Origin: Phyto melanocephala
Lineage: Eukaryota > Arthropoda > Insecta > Diptera > Rhinophoridae
DNA: 64,000 nt
Direction of reading: 5' to 3'
NCBI GenBank assembly: GCA_941918925.1
Contig: OW799233.1
Span: 116,821,833 to 116,885,832 of the forward strand
Shown: piece after piece, positions 46,756 through 58,584 of the stretch
Layout of the letters: the number at the start of each line of letters is the position of its first letter
Numbering within the stretch: the stretch's first letter is position 1
Notes under the pieces: model-generated
The model's input: the letters and a program-made list of their open reading frames with translations, nothing else
Database searches by the model: none
What the model was told of the DNA's origin: nothing
Translations under genes and position numbers: made by a program

Positions 46756-47214
46756 AAAAATAAAAATATAAAAAATAAAAATATAAAAAAATTTAAAAAA
46801 ATAAAAATATAAAAAATAAAAATATGAAAAAAATTTTTTTTGGCTCAGTTCTAACCAGTATACCACGTTTGTATGTATGTATGTGTTGTTTTTGTGTTAA
46901 AAAAACGAGGTGGCCGTGGTTTTTTGCTTATATCTTAGTTGTTTACGTACCGATTTTTCTGATTTTCAATATTGATCTGCTACCGAATATTTCTGATATT
47001 TTAATACCTCACGCGGGTCCAGCCGATGTCGGGGGGCGTCACAAAGTTGATTTATACATACACAAGGACAGACTGGCAATGCTTTTTCGACTCCCCAACT
47101 CATAAGCTTTCAGAAAATATATACTTTATGGAGTCGGAAATGAAAATTGTAAAAATTTCACACGGAATGACAAACCTATATATAACCTTTTTCACTTTTG
47201 TGTGAAGGCTATAA

Positions 47215-48894
47215 AAATTAAGTTTGATTAAGTTCAAACATTTTTTGTTGGTGGACTGTTTCTGGGATTTCCCGTATTAAAAAAAATAGGCTTTCGATAG
47301 GAGAATCTCCATTCAATATTCAACGCACACCTACTCCAACACTATTTTAAATCATGTTTTACTTGTATCTGTGATTTGTTAACCACCATTATTATTATTA
47401 TTATCTTTTACACATTTATAGTCAATAGTTGTTTTAATGTTTTAACTAACTAAAGAAGAAAAAATAAAAGTCTTTTATTTTCATGGTAATTATTTGAATT
47501 TTATGTAAATTAGTTAAATCAACGAAGCGTATGTTAAAAAAGATACACAAAAAACATCCTCCTCTTTGTTATGTATAATTATTTGTTCAAAAGAAATTAC
47601 AACAACAATTAATAAAAAAAAAACGATGACAACAATAAAAATTAATAAAGTTTGAATAAAAAAAATTAAAGCAATTTGTTTAATTATTATTAAAGTCAGA
47701 CTAAATTTATTTAACATAACGATTTTAAAATATGTATAATATATATAAATAAGAAGCAAACATGTGAGCTTTTTGTTTTTTTTTTTTTTTTTATTGAACG
47801 TTTAGGTATAAATGTTACCTAATCATACTGTTTTCAAATTAAAACCAAACATCCTAGCGTTCAATTAAAAAAAAAACTCACCTGTTTGCTTCTTATTACA
47901 TTATCAAAAATTTTATTTTAAATTACAAACAAAGGACAATTTTACCCCGAACAAAAGTCGTGAACACCCCTACTGTATACGTTTTTTTAATGGCACCTTG
48001 GTTTACTTTTCAACATTTTAGTTACATAGTTTTGTTAACTTTGTAAGTGTTTACAAGTAAAGTATATGAATGTATATAAACAACAGTCTTAATAGTTTTT
48101 AAGTTGAGCAAGCGTAACGAAAAAGAAAGTGAAATTCAAATATCAAAAGGAAAAAAAATCAACAATATAAACCGATACAACGCAATGTGTTAAATAAATG
48201 TGTGGTTTAACTACATATTTATGTACATACATACATATAAAGCATTTCCAATTTTGTTTAATTTGAATTTTGATTTGTTTGCAGCCACTAAGCAAAAGTC
48301 AACTAAAGTTGACAAAGTGCCAGTCACGTTTTGAGAAAAAAAAAAAAAACAAACAAATAACATACATTTTACACAAATGCACACACAGTGTATCACTAGT
48401 AATTGTCGGAGGTGCTTTTGGTGAAAAATAATAGCTCACAAATGAACAAAAATAAAAAGAAAATAAAAAAATTGATCGTTAATAACATGTTTTCAGGTGC
48501 TTCATTATTATTACTACTACAGCTACTACCATTAGATAACTAGTTTGCCTAAGAGACCAAAGGCACCTTGCGCTAAATGCACTAACTTTAGCTTATGTCT
48601 GCCAAATAGGTTTTGAGTTTCTATGCATTTCGTTTTTTCTTTTCCACTTTTGACCACAACTAATCAACATAAAAGAAATAGGGGGTAAAATGCACAATGC
48701 TTACACTTTTTTATACACGCACTGAAAACACAAAAATCTACGTTGCACGCACTAAAATTCAAAAAAATGCAAACACGCTCTTTTTATTCGCATTGTCTCT
48801 CTTGTTGACTTGTTGTTTTCTTGCGCTTGGCTTTCTCTCTCATTTGAAATTAATTAAAATATTTACGAATATGTTATACCCTAAAATATGACAT
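47215..48894. other. A/T-rich stretch, nothing definable
   Basis: Contains ATT trinucleotide runs (about 47389-47403) and T-runs near 47777. No gene or bounded repeat is supported. Confidence 0.4.
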
Positions 48895-49512
48895 TTGCAG
48901 AATTTATTAGAAAACTTTAAAAGGTGGAAGGTATCGAAAATAAGAAAAATCGGTCCATAAACTACTGAGATATAAGGAAAAAATTAATACCACCTCGTTT
49001 TTTCACAACACATCCATACAAACTTGGTATACTGGTCAAACGATCAAACGTGGTATACTGGTTAGATCGAACCTGGTTTCGAATGGAGGCAAACATTCTT
49101 TTTATTTTTTATTACTGATACATGTATACATTAATTTATTTAATAATTTTACGATAATAAAACTTGCATGCGTATTTCATATTAATAAGAAAAAAATTGT
49201 GTAAAAATTTAATCCCCATAATATTGGCAATAAATGAAAGGACTTGACCAGTAGAATACATTAAACTATGAAAAAGTTAAAAAAAAGTTTTTTCTCTCAA
49301 CCCCATCAATATGGGTATCAAATGATAAGGCTAGAATACAGTTAACTATGTAAAAATTCAAAATCAAATATGACGTCGGAATTAGTAAAACAAAATGGCG
49401 TATAACATTAAATCTGAAATCTAGGCTAAGTTACGCTGTAGTCACTATATCTATATACAAGATGGTTAAAGGAATTATCAGATTCGGCACGGCCAAATAT
49501 ATAGCATTCTTA
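48895..49512 (+). mobile_element. Helentron/mini-me-type element, copy F (5'-deleted)
   Basis: The conserved core before the (GTCY) run is missing. Recognisable are AAATCGGTCCATAAACTACTGAG, CACCTCGTTTTTTCACAAC and a duplicated TGGTATACTGGT with TTTCGAATGG (about 49025-49085, the tRNA-like block in sense). The 3' end GATTCGGCACGGCCAAATATA has one stem base changed (49490-49510). The element is old and drifted. Confidence 0.65.
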
Positions 49513-51393
49513 TTTTTTTATAACAAAAATATTTCATTACCAATTAACTCTTCTTGAAAATCGCTTACATAGTGCTTACCAGTTTCCAAAGGCTCTTCTA
49601 GAAGACACTTAATAAGCACTTATTGCATCCCTACTAGGAACAGCTTAATCATGCCTTGTCCTTATGCACTACTAAAAAAGGTAGCAGCAAGTAAGGTGAA
49701 ATATAAAAAAAATATTATACACATTGATTGTTACCTAACTGGTGGGTCGAAAAGGGACCCGTGATAGTAGTGGTCTGCTTCGATATTCCCCCTACATGTG
49801 TATATATACCTAACTGGTGGCTAGAGCAGGACAAAAGGGTTGCTGTTGGTAAAATTTCGATCTAACTCGTTGCGGTAAGATAATATAGAAAAAGTAAACC
49901 AATTAGTTAACGAATTTAATTAACTTAAATAGATGATATTTACATCCAACACGTGATCACCGATCAAAGAGTGCTGATGATGAAATCGTAATTGGTTTCG
50001 AAAATGCATTTCACTCGTCTATTGTCGGCAAAATATACTTTTTTAGATTATTCTTTCATTCATTCTTTCATTAGATTATTCATTATCACAATTAAAAACC
50101 AAATTCTTTGAAAATTTAATTTCTTTGTAAAAATAAAAATGTTTAAAAATGAACTCAAGGCTGTATAAAAAATCAAGAAAAAATGTCTATTAAAATAAAT
50201 AAGCACAGGTTTTTTTCACTGCTGAAATAATTACTTTCTTGTACTTTTGTATGCCAACAATTTAAGCAATACTGTAAGGGAATGAAGTCTGCACTGCTTA
50301 CAAAATTCGAAAAATTTGTTAGTGGTGTGGCAGGGTAAAAACAAAATTTTTATAAAAAAAAAAATAGAAGTGTGGTTTTAAATATTCTCCATATTCCACA
50401 AATGTAGTTCTTTTGTATAGGAAGTGCCACTCCCACTATTCCGATTCCGTTTAAATTTTTTAGGAAATTTGCTGAACATTCTCTATAAGCATAAAATTTA
50501 TAAACAATTTTTTAATTGCATATAATATAACAAACTAGTAATATTTATATTTACTAGTTGCAACAAAAAAAATATATTTAATAATATATTTTATGTTTTT
50601 AATACTTTGTTTTGTTTAAACTTTTTTTCCAACATCATTAATTTAGTACGTACTAGTTTGGTTGTTGTATCATTTACTGACAGACTGCTGCTACATATTA
50701 ATGATTTACTTATAACCAATGCTGTCGATGCACATGCGCTTGGAGTAATTCTACTATAAACCAGTTGAACTGCATTTTTATTTGAAATACTCCTTGATAA
50801 GTAAATTGAAATATTTTATAAATGTTTTGTTGTTGTTTAAGTGTGTGTATTTTTTTTTATTTTCAATGTTTTTTTGTAATATTTCCACTTTACTTTAATT
50901 GGTTTGAAGTTTTTTTCAATTTAAATGTTATTTATATTTAAATGTTTAACAAAATCGCCAAATGACAATCATTCATTCATTCATTGTTTGAAATCATTAA
51001 ATCAAATTTAACAAAAAACGTTTTTTCTGTAGTCAGACATTTGTTCCTCACTAAAAACACCATCGCCCACAACTTATTGGGAGTACGAAAGAAATACCAA
51101 TAATTTGTAAAATGTTCATTTGCTTTGAGGCAATTTAAATGAAGCGAAACCCACTTTTTTGGACTATTAATTTGATTTGGAAAGATTGTACGATTATGGT
51201 AAATTTAGTTTTATAGTTTTTATGCTTTAAAACAAACTGTTATTGTATTTTAATGTTACATAACAATACCAATAGCAGCTATGACTTTGACCCATTTTTT
51301 CAGGCAATAGGGGAATTCTATCTCTGAAAATGTACTTTTATATAAAATTCTTCCAATTATCCAACTTAATTTTTATACTATTATATAAATCTC
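49513..51393. other. A/T-rich stretch with a small Helentron-interior-like fragment
   Basis: At about 50410-50500, GTATAGGAAGTGCCACTCCC and ATTCCGATTCCG resemble the units at 19095-19420. A repeated ACCTAACTGGTGG occurs at 49735 and 49807. Nothing else is definable. Confidence 0.35.
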
Positions 51394-51865
51394 GGGGGTG
51401 TTTTCTAAAGAGCTGACTGCAAAGACAATATTTAAGGCGTTACCGAAGCCATTTAAATTGACTGCTAAGGTTTACATGTTGACGTCATCATCGGTTCGTA
51501 TTTATTTTTTAATTAGCAAGGAGCTGCCGCTACTGTGAATGGCGAGCGCTATCGAGCCATGCTGACTGAATTTTTTTTTTCCACAAATTAATCAGCTAAA
51601 CATCAACGGCATTTGACGGGGCAACTTGCCATACAGCGCCCTTAAAAATCGATTTATTGCAAAATCAATTTAGTGGCAAGTTTATTTGCAAAAGTGGTCC
51701 AAGTCGTTAGTTTATGCAATTCAGCGACTCTTAAAGCATTGGAAGCTAGATTTATTTTGGAAAAAAATAGTCAAAAATTAGACTGATCGAATGGTTCATA
51801 TTCCAACAATATTTCTGTCTTGTATTATCGTTTTAAGCTTTTGCGCAGATTAAAAAAACACCCTA
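51394..51865 (+). pseudogene. Mariner-type element relic with short TIRs (C-terminal half)
   Basis: Frames on the + strand give GAAATVNGERYRAMLTEFFF (about 51520-51580), then FDGATCHTAPLKIDLLQNQF (about 51615-51674). These are the block before the second catalytic site and the GATCHTA motif itself, whose aspartate is kept. The edges show GGGTGTTTTCTAAAG (left) and GGGTGTTTTTTTAATC (minus strand, right), about 14 bp of inverted repeat. The N-terminal half and the WPPRSCD motif are absent. Confidence 0.6.
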
Positions 51866-51910
51866 TGTAACTGTCCACCGCTTAAATTTAGTGTCACATA
51901 TGTTTTTAAA

Positions 51911-52830
51911 AATGGAGCGATTTACGAAAGAACAACGCGTTATGATTGTTAAAACTTATTACAAAAATTTGGAAAGTTATGTTGAGACCGCTTGCAAATT
52001 CTGAAGAATTTTCTGTAGAGAAAGTGCACCTTATCTGATCAAAAAATTTTAAGAAACTAGGTAGGTTATGAATAGTGAGACCCCTCTGCGTTAACGTACC
52101 GATCGGTCCCCTGAAAACATTGCTATTATAAATAAGAGTGTCTCTAAAAACTTTAAAACATCAATTCGTCATAATTCTCAACGACTTTTAATTTCACAAA
52201 ACACTCCACCAACATGCGTACAAAAAACAGCTTACTCAGAAGCTTAAACCAGCAGACCATAAAAAGTGACAGCAATTCTTTCAAAGTCACCTTCCCCGAT
52301 GTAAAGTATTTCCATCTGAATGGATTCGTTAATTCACAAAAATGTCGCTCGAAAAATTATAATACAATCAATGCGAAATAGATGCACCCACAACAATCAA
52401 CTGGCGTGAATTTTGGTCACTCGGCGTAATTGGGTCTTACTTTCTTTAAAGGAAGACTGAAGTTGCAGTGACCGTGAGGACGGTGGTCTTGTGGCCTCAA
52501 CTGGACGGCATGGATCTACACGACTTGTGTTTACAGTAAGCTGGCGCCACCTACCGCACTGCGCGTGAATCAATCCATTTATAGCAGCAACGATTTCCAA
52601 AAAAAAAAATGTCAAGAAATTCCGATGTCAACTGGCCACAAAAATCATGCGATTTTTTTTCCTTGGGGATTTGTAAAATCTCGGGCTTATGCGAATTAAA
52701 CAAACAATTTCTGAGCTCAAATCCAAGTTCCACCGCGTTATCGGTGAGATACAACCACATTTCTGTAAAAAAGCCATGGAACATTGCATGAAAAGAGTAA
52801 TGGACTGTCATCAGAGCCTTTTCTCAATAA
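51911..52830 (+). pseudogene. Mariner-type transposase pseudogene, heavily decayed
   Basis: An ATG at 51911 opens MERFTKEQRVMIVKTYYKNL, the first helix-turn-helix of the same mariner group as 32703-33409. Later pieces, in shifting frames, are QHAYKKQLTQKLKPADHKK (about 52212-52268), NWREFWSLGVIGSYF (52391-52440, the WCxFWxGGVIGPYFF block), RNSDVNWPQKSCDFF (52615-52660, third acidic motif) and MEHCMKRVMDCHQ near the C-terminus. Many stops and frameshifts are present and the SDE block was not found. It follows the 51394-51865 relic directly. Confidence 0.7.
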
Positions 52831-53336
52831 ATACGTGTTTTTATTTTAAAGTGAAAAAAGGGAATTCTTACATAGGCATCCTTTATAAGCTCTTAAACAA
52901 TTGTTCTTTTTTATCAATATTGCAAATATACAAATCGATTTATGTAAAATTTAGACTAAATATTTAAACTTTGAAACATGATTTAAGCTCATTCAAACTA
53001 TTCTGACGGATAACAGCTTAACTGGCTAAGGCGCAAGTCTATGTTAATGATAGCGTAATAAACATGCGTCTATATTTATACGGTCTAATTAATTAAAACT
53101 AAAAGAGCTTTATAAGAGGTTTATTACTCAAATTTTCATAGAAAATCAGTTTAATAAACCTTTTATAATCCTTTAATAACTTTTATGAATAAGGCAGTTA
53201 ATATATAACCATTTGATATACTTAAAAACTAATTATGAATATGGCGGAAGAATACAGTTTTATTTTAGGGTTTTTTTTCAATTTAAAAGGCAACAAAAAT
53301 AACTTTCGACTAATAGGCAATAGGTAAATAGCTTAA
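52831..53336. other. A/T-rich stretch, nothing definable
   Basis: No coding, RNA or repeat boundary recognised. Confidence 0.4.
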
Positions 53337-53465
53337 TGTGCTGTTTTTACAAGCCGATTGAGTGATTGTCTTAGACGATTTATGTGTAATTTGTTTTTGT
53401 TACAATAACAAAATACACATAAATCGTTCAAGACAATCACTCAATCGGCTTGTAAAAACAGCACA
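53337..53465. mobile_element. Long hairpin MITE with TAA target duplication (129 bp)
   Basis: Arms of about 50 bp are nearly perfect: TGTGCTGTTTTTACAAGCCG then ATTGAGTGATTGTCTT, and the complement, with two differences near GACGATTT/CGTTCAAG. The spacer is under 30 bp. TAA lies directly on both sides (53334-53336 and 53466-53468), as expected for a PIF/Harbinger-type insertion. Confidence 0.8.
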
Positions 53466-55015
53466 TAAGAATTAAATTTCAGTATTCTACTTAGAGGCTT
53501 AAACCACAATTTGAAAATTATTTTAATCTTTGCATTAAGTTTTTTTTTTTTTATAAAACTAGCAAAAGACATTGATCGCTTGAAGTATTACAAAATGTAC
53601 AGGAAACTGTTTAAAATATTTTTATAATAATTAAAAAAAAAAACTAATAACAAGCCTTAAACATTTTTCAAAGTCATTAAAACCGCTGCTATATTTACGA
53701 TTAAGTGCTACCGGTATTAAACCTTCTTTTAAATGAATGATTTTCCGTTCATTCATCCTGTCTTTCTCTAATTCAAATATTTAATGTTCGTAAACCTTTC
53801 GCTTTAATTCCATCAAAATTGTTTTGAATCCGATCGCGTGTTCAATTCAAGTTAAACAAAAGCAATCAGTTACATTAAATTTCATATCAAATCAACTAAA
53901 ATGGAAAAAATTATTCAACCAACAAAAATATAAATTAATGCAGTATAAACTTACAGTAAGCGCATTTTTTGAATGCATTTAAAACGACAGATCAGATATT
54001 TGTTCAATCGTCATCATCCTTAGCTCTAGTAATAGTACGTACGGTGTTGTTTGCAACACAATAAACACATTCATTTTCTGTTGCCATTTCTGTCTGGATT
54101 TTCCTTCTTCATTAATGTACATACAAACATATGTATATGTAAGTAAATATGTATTGTATTTATGTACATTCAAACTTGAGTATATTTCTCATAGTTTATA
54201 TTTGACTTTTAAAGTTTTAGAAAGCGCGGGTGATTTTTTTTTTTTTTTTTTACAACATTTTTGATTGTTGCATAGTGTTGTATGTATGTAGTAATTTCTT
54301 CTGTCAGTTATTTCCCTTCTCTTGAAATAAATGTATGTATAAAGTTTTTCAGTCGACTTTCTTTCCTTAACTGTCATTTTAATGTTTGGATATTTATGTT
54401 TTCCTTTTTTTTAACAACCAAAATTTTGTTTTGACGTAGGTTGAAAGGTTGAGGTTTTTTTTTTAATTTTTATGATATTTGGTGTAGTAAACGTTTATGA
54501 AATTTTATATATTTTTTTTTGCAATATTTTATCTTCCCATTTTACGTAGAAGACCTCTTACTTGGTGGCATATTTGGATTTTTTTTATTGCTTTTAAATT
54601 TTCAGTTTCTTTGTTTATTTGTGGTAATAAATTTATTTGATCCAATTTAAAGTACTTTCTCTCTTTTGTTTTTTTTTCTTCTTTGTATTTTTCGTCTATA
54701 AATAGTTTGTAGGATTTGTGCAGATTTTATATTTCAGTTATGAAATGTAGTGCGAAATTTAAACTTTTGAATTTCTGTATTTACAGGATTTTTCACGTTA
54801 ATTTTAGAATTTTATTAAATTTGCGATAGGTTGTTTTTATAAGTAATTTTTAATAATAAATTAATTTTTAAAACGTTTTTTTATTTTAATACAAGCACAA
54901 ATTTCTAAAGCTTTTAATCGTTATCGTCTTTCTCAATATTTCGATAATCTTTTGTATTTTTTTTTTCTGTTTTAAATTTAATGTTTACAGTTTATTGGAT
55001 TTACTTACTTTAATT
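53466..55015. other. A/T-rich stretch, nothing definable
   Basis: Contains ATGTATGTA runs near 54120-54170 and 54280-54290, and a T-run at 54234-54250. No gene or bounded repeat is supported. Confidence 0.4.
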
Positions 55016-55239
55016 CTGTGGCTTTGAGCTAAAAGGACCAATGTCACTTTTTTGCTCTTTGAGTTTCTTGCTTTATTTCATTATGGTAAAACAGCTAAAG
55101 TCATACTTAACCCAGAACAGCTTCATAAATAAAATGCTGGCCAATGTCACTATGAAAACACCTATAAAAGTCAAAGTTCAATTCCAATTTTCTCAAAAGT
55201 AAATATTTTGACATTGGCCCTTTTAGTTCCAAGTCACAG
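55016..55239. mobile_element. MITE family 4, copy 1 (224 bp)
   Basis: TIR begins CTGTGGCTTTGAGCTAAAAG and continues GACCAATGTCA, about 31 bp with a few differences. AATT lies on both sides (55012-55015 and 55240-55243). It is the same family as 58854-59098, inserted in the opposite orientation, and noncoding. Confidence 0.8.
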
Positions 55240-55243
55240 AATT

Positions 55244-55564
55244 GAGAATTGTTTTTCCTGTTCCAGCAATTTTAAGGAATAACATAAAACGTATTGGGGA
55301 CCAGCAAAACAGTTCGAGTTCAGCTAATTTATTATTATGTGAAGAACAAAATTCGAGCTCATTTCTCTTCAAAAGTCTTTACATTGCTAAAGGGTACAGA
55401 GATTAAATTTTCGGTGTACAATTTATATATTATATTTTATTTTGAAATCTGTACAATAAATATTTATTCAAAATATTAGCCATTGCTAGCTATGACCTTT
55501 ACCAATTTTTCTGGACAAATATGCAACACGCTCCAATGCGTGTAAGACATCTGGCTTAACAAAT
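55244..55564. other. A/T-rich stretch, nothing definable
   Basis: A 61-codon frame (55294-55479) includes KTVRVQLIYYYVKNKIRAHFSSKVFTLLKGTEIKFSV and has no domain I can name. It could be a transposon scrap. Confidence 0.3.
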
Positions 55565-56190
55565 TTACCACTGCTAAATACGAACATGTCGTGTGTTACC
55601 TTTAAAACATTGGGCCAATTCAAAGTGGTTGCATATCAGTCGTATTTGTACTATTTCATATTATTTTATGCATGCTTAAAATTTTTGTTAGTAATTTCCA
55701 TACAAAAAAAATAATATGACTTTACACATTTGTTTCCTATGTATAAGAAATTGTTTATGTTATACTTTTAACCATACTGTCTCTCAGAGAGAATTTATTC
55801 GCTTCTCACCTCTCAGAGAGAATATTTTCTATTTTCTTCTTTCCTGTATACATACAATTTTTAACAGCGTCATCTCTGTCTTCTTTCTTGTATTAAATAC
55901 ATAATTAGTTAACAAAAGGTGTTCAAAGTCACTAGTCATATTAATATGAATTATATGACATAGTACAATATGAGAGTTTACTTTGAATTGGCCCACTGTT
56001 TCGTTAAAACTTATATGCAAAGTCGTCTGACAAAATTTCAATTAGAGCTTGCTTGTTTTGACTAGTTACCTGACATCAGTTGTTAGCAGAAATCTCTGCC
56101 ACTGGAAAACAGTCAATGACAGACACGCAGAATTGCATATGAGTCACAAATTTAACAAGTCAGATGTAAAAAACATGCTGCGTATTTGTT
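55565..56190. mobile_element. MITE family 2, broken copy carrying a nested MITE
   Basis: AATACGAACATGTCGTGTGT (55577-55596) and TACCTTTAAAACATT match, in reverse orientation, 25985-26020. After the nested element, TCTGACAAAATTTCAATTAG (56027-56046), GCAGAAATCTCTGCCA and AAGTCAGATGTAAAAAACAT (56158-56177) match the rest. The far left TIR seems lost and extra bases flank the insertion. Confidence 0.6.
55611..55995. mobile_element. MITE family 1, copy 2 (385 bp)
   Basis: TIRs TGGGCCAATTCAAAGT and the interior are nearly identical to 8032-8417 in the same orientation, including both CTCTCAGAGAGAAT blocks. It is inserted in the family 2 MITE next to ACATT. The few differences suggest that the family moved recently. 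Confidence 0.85.
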
Positions 56191-56277
56191 GCTTCAGAAA
56201 TTATTTTTGCGTCCAACACACTCGAAAAGAACGCAACTTTTCCTTCATAGTGTGTGCAGAGTGTTTTTTTGTTTCTT

Positions 56278-56430
56278 CACCCATAAAGTATATATTTTCT
56301 AAAAGCTTATAAATAGGGAAGTCGATTGCGCAATGTGCGTTTATGCGTGTGTTTGTTAAAATCAACTTTAAGAATCAGCCACATGTTGAATAGACCTGTG
56401 TGTGGTATCAATCTTTTGGAAATATTAACC
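56278..56430 (+). mobile_element. Helentron/mini-me core fragment, copy G
   Basis: CCCATAAAGTATATATTTTC, AAGCTTATAAATAGGG, AAGTCGATTGCGC, GTTAAAATCAACTTTAAGAA and GTGGTATCAATCTTTTGGAA are consecutive core blocks of the family. Both ends are missing and the (GTCY) run has decayed to GTGCGTTTATGCGTG. Confidence 0.6.
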
Positions 56431-57869
56431 ACCAAAATTAAAATTTTTCGGACCTAGAAAAATGTATTTATACGTTTGTTACTATTTATAAAATTGATGT
56501 TTCTCTAGGGATAATCGTAAAAATCGGTCACTAATTGAGAAAATAAACAAGTATAGCAAAACTTCCGGCATAAAACGCATTATTTGCACGAAATTCAACA
56601 TTTTAGAGGAAAAAAAACATCGTTATTAACAATAATCACTTAGTTTTTTTTATCTGTTTAAAAAATTTTGGGGCTATAAAGACATTAACAAAAATTATTT
56701 AAATCATCCAATTTGGATAACTTGGTCTGTTTCCGAAACTCTGAAGAAGCCGCCGCTCTTCCACAGTGCAATGCTGTCTGTGTTCTACCAATCTGTCTCA
56801 GACAACAAACCTTCAGTCCAACCTTATCTTTTGGAATAAGCGAAATTATTTAACAAAGAACATATTTTATTGGTCACAAAAATGTCCTTCTTTTTACATA
56901 CATATGTATGTATGTATGTACATATGTATGCGGTACAGGTTTTTGGCCGTATTACTTTTTTCTTCTTAATAAATTAAAAAATTTAATTTGTTTTCATATA
57001 ATATTAATGTTGTATGGACTAACTATTTTTTTCTGTTTTGTGATAAATTACCCCAAAATCAAATGTCTCCTTCTTTATTTACTCAAATTAGCAGGTTTTT
57101 GTGTTTAACACTTAAAATAGTATTGCCATTAAATTAATATAAAATAAATTAGACACAATAGAAAATATCAATATGCGTACATAAATATTTATGTTTAACG
57201 GCAATAGCACTAAAAGTCAAGCTGTCAGCTAAAAAAAATTGTTTTTTTGTTTTAAACAAAATTTAAATATTCCAAAAATATTGCAACGACTTAATTTAAA
57301 GCAAAAAACAAAAAAAAAAACAATTTAACTAAAAATAAAAACAGACATTTCGAAATAAAAGTGAAAGTTATTTCAGCACCAAGAGCAACAGCAGCAGCCT
57401 AAATAAAGTTACAGCAACTACTCGTAAACCACAAAAAAGCAACAACAACAAAGAAATCATAATAAGACACAACCAAATATTGTTTTAAACAATCAACAAA
57501 ACTGAAATATTACTTACACATTTTAAATAAAATAAAAAAAAATCCAATAACCACAAAGAAATTATACAACAATATTTTTATTCTTCTCTTCACATTTAAA
57601 AAGCAAATAACCACTTTTGCTTTTTAATGCTGAAATTATAACTGTGAATACATAATTATGAATAAAACAAGAGACTAAAGATTTAACAATAGCAATTTTT
57701 TGGTATAAATGAACAAAAACTAAAGTTTATGGTGTGTAAAAAAGACATATATTTTGCATATGATTTTGCATAAAATTCAGCGCCCAAAACGCCTCAAAAG
57801 TTTTTGAACAACAACAAAAGTTAAGGTTCAATTATCAACTACTACTATTTTAACGTTTGCAGTATTACC
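56431..57869. other. A/T-rich stretch; A-rich segment with CAA/CAG at 57220-57560
   Basis: A tandem ATGTATGTATGTATGTAC run lies at 56903-56920. From about 57290 to 57560 the + strand is A-rich with AACAACAAC and CAGCAGCAGCC-like motifs, similar in texture to 1-880. No frame or splice pair supports an exon. Confidence 0.4.
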
Positions 57870-58045
57870 TATATGCTTGTTGTTGATAATTTCCATTAAA
57901 ACATTTTGTATAACAATACAGTTTCATTTCAAATGATTTTAGTGCTCTATTGGACTCATACAGGGATGGGGAATTAAAGTTTTTTCCGAATCAAGAACCA
58001 TTTTTTGGTAGCATTTTCTTTTCTCCCAAAATAAAAAATGAGGTT
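57870..58045 (+). repeat. Dispersed repeat shared with 10437-10625, copy 2
   Basis: Same block order: TTGTTGATAATTTCCATTAA, AACATTTTGTATAACAATAC, CATACAGGGATGGG, CTCCCAAAATA. Ends are not defined. Confidence 0.5.
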
Positions 58046-58584
58046 TCGACCACAGAAATAAATTTGAATTTAATTAAATATTTATATTAAGACTTAATCG
58101 AAAACTTCATTACCAATACGTTGTCCTAGAGCTCATTAGTTCGATACCAATATTGTGGAGGATCAAGGTGTTACAATTTTGAATACCAGATATGACTCAT
58201 TTATAGTAGTAGCGGCCATAATGGATTTTAGGTTTTTTTATAGTGAATTATATTGCGCCAATCAAGTTCTTTCGTTTGATACCTATATTGGCTTTCTCGA
58301 TGGTATAAAAACTAAAAAAATAATTCGATTTTTGTTTGTAAACACAGAAGCAGTTATATTTTGGCTCTTTTATATTTTAGTTACAAACCAATTTATTAGT
58401 TTTCAGAAATAATTTTTAAGGCCACGGATTATAATTTGGTGTCTTAAACGTGTCCAAAAATTATTAAGGAGCCTTTTACGTGTTTTAAAAATATATATTT
58501 TTCCAATAACTTTCGCCTAAACTTTTCCGATTAGTGGATGATTTGTCCAAAATTTTTCGCGAATATCTCTAGAGACATATCTGT
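58046..58584. other. A/T-rich stretch, nothing definable
   Basis: Open frame 58155-58412 carries no recognised domain. The segment GGATTATAATTTGGTGTCTTAAACGTGTCCAAAAATTATT at about 58425-58465 resembles 40184-40225 (CGGCTTATAATTTAGTATCTTGCGCGTGTTCAAAAATTATT), a small shared repeat. Confidence 0.4.

Larger units (their letters stand above)
46262..47214 (-). mobile_element. Helentron/mini-me-type element, copy E (with Penelope fragment inside)
   Basis: The 3' end AGTAAGAGTGCTATATTCGT has a mutated hairpin (one base change in the stem). The tRNA-like block is shortened: GGCTCAG joins directly to TTCTAACCAGTATACC (about 46841-46863), so the box B part is lost. Core blocks ACAAAGTTGATTTATACATA, GGACAGACTGG and CTTTATGGAGTCGGAAATG follow. 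A 242-bp Penelope tail with inverted arms (46514-46755) lies in the A/T-rich zone. Confidence 0.75.
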
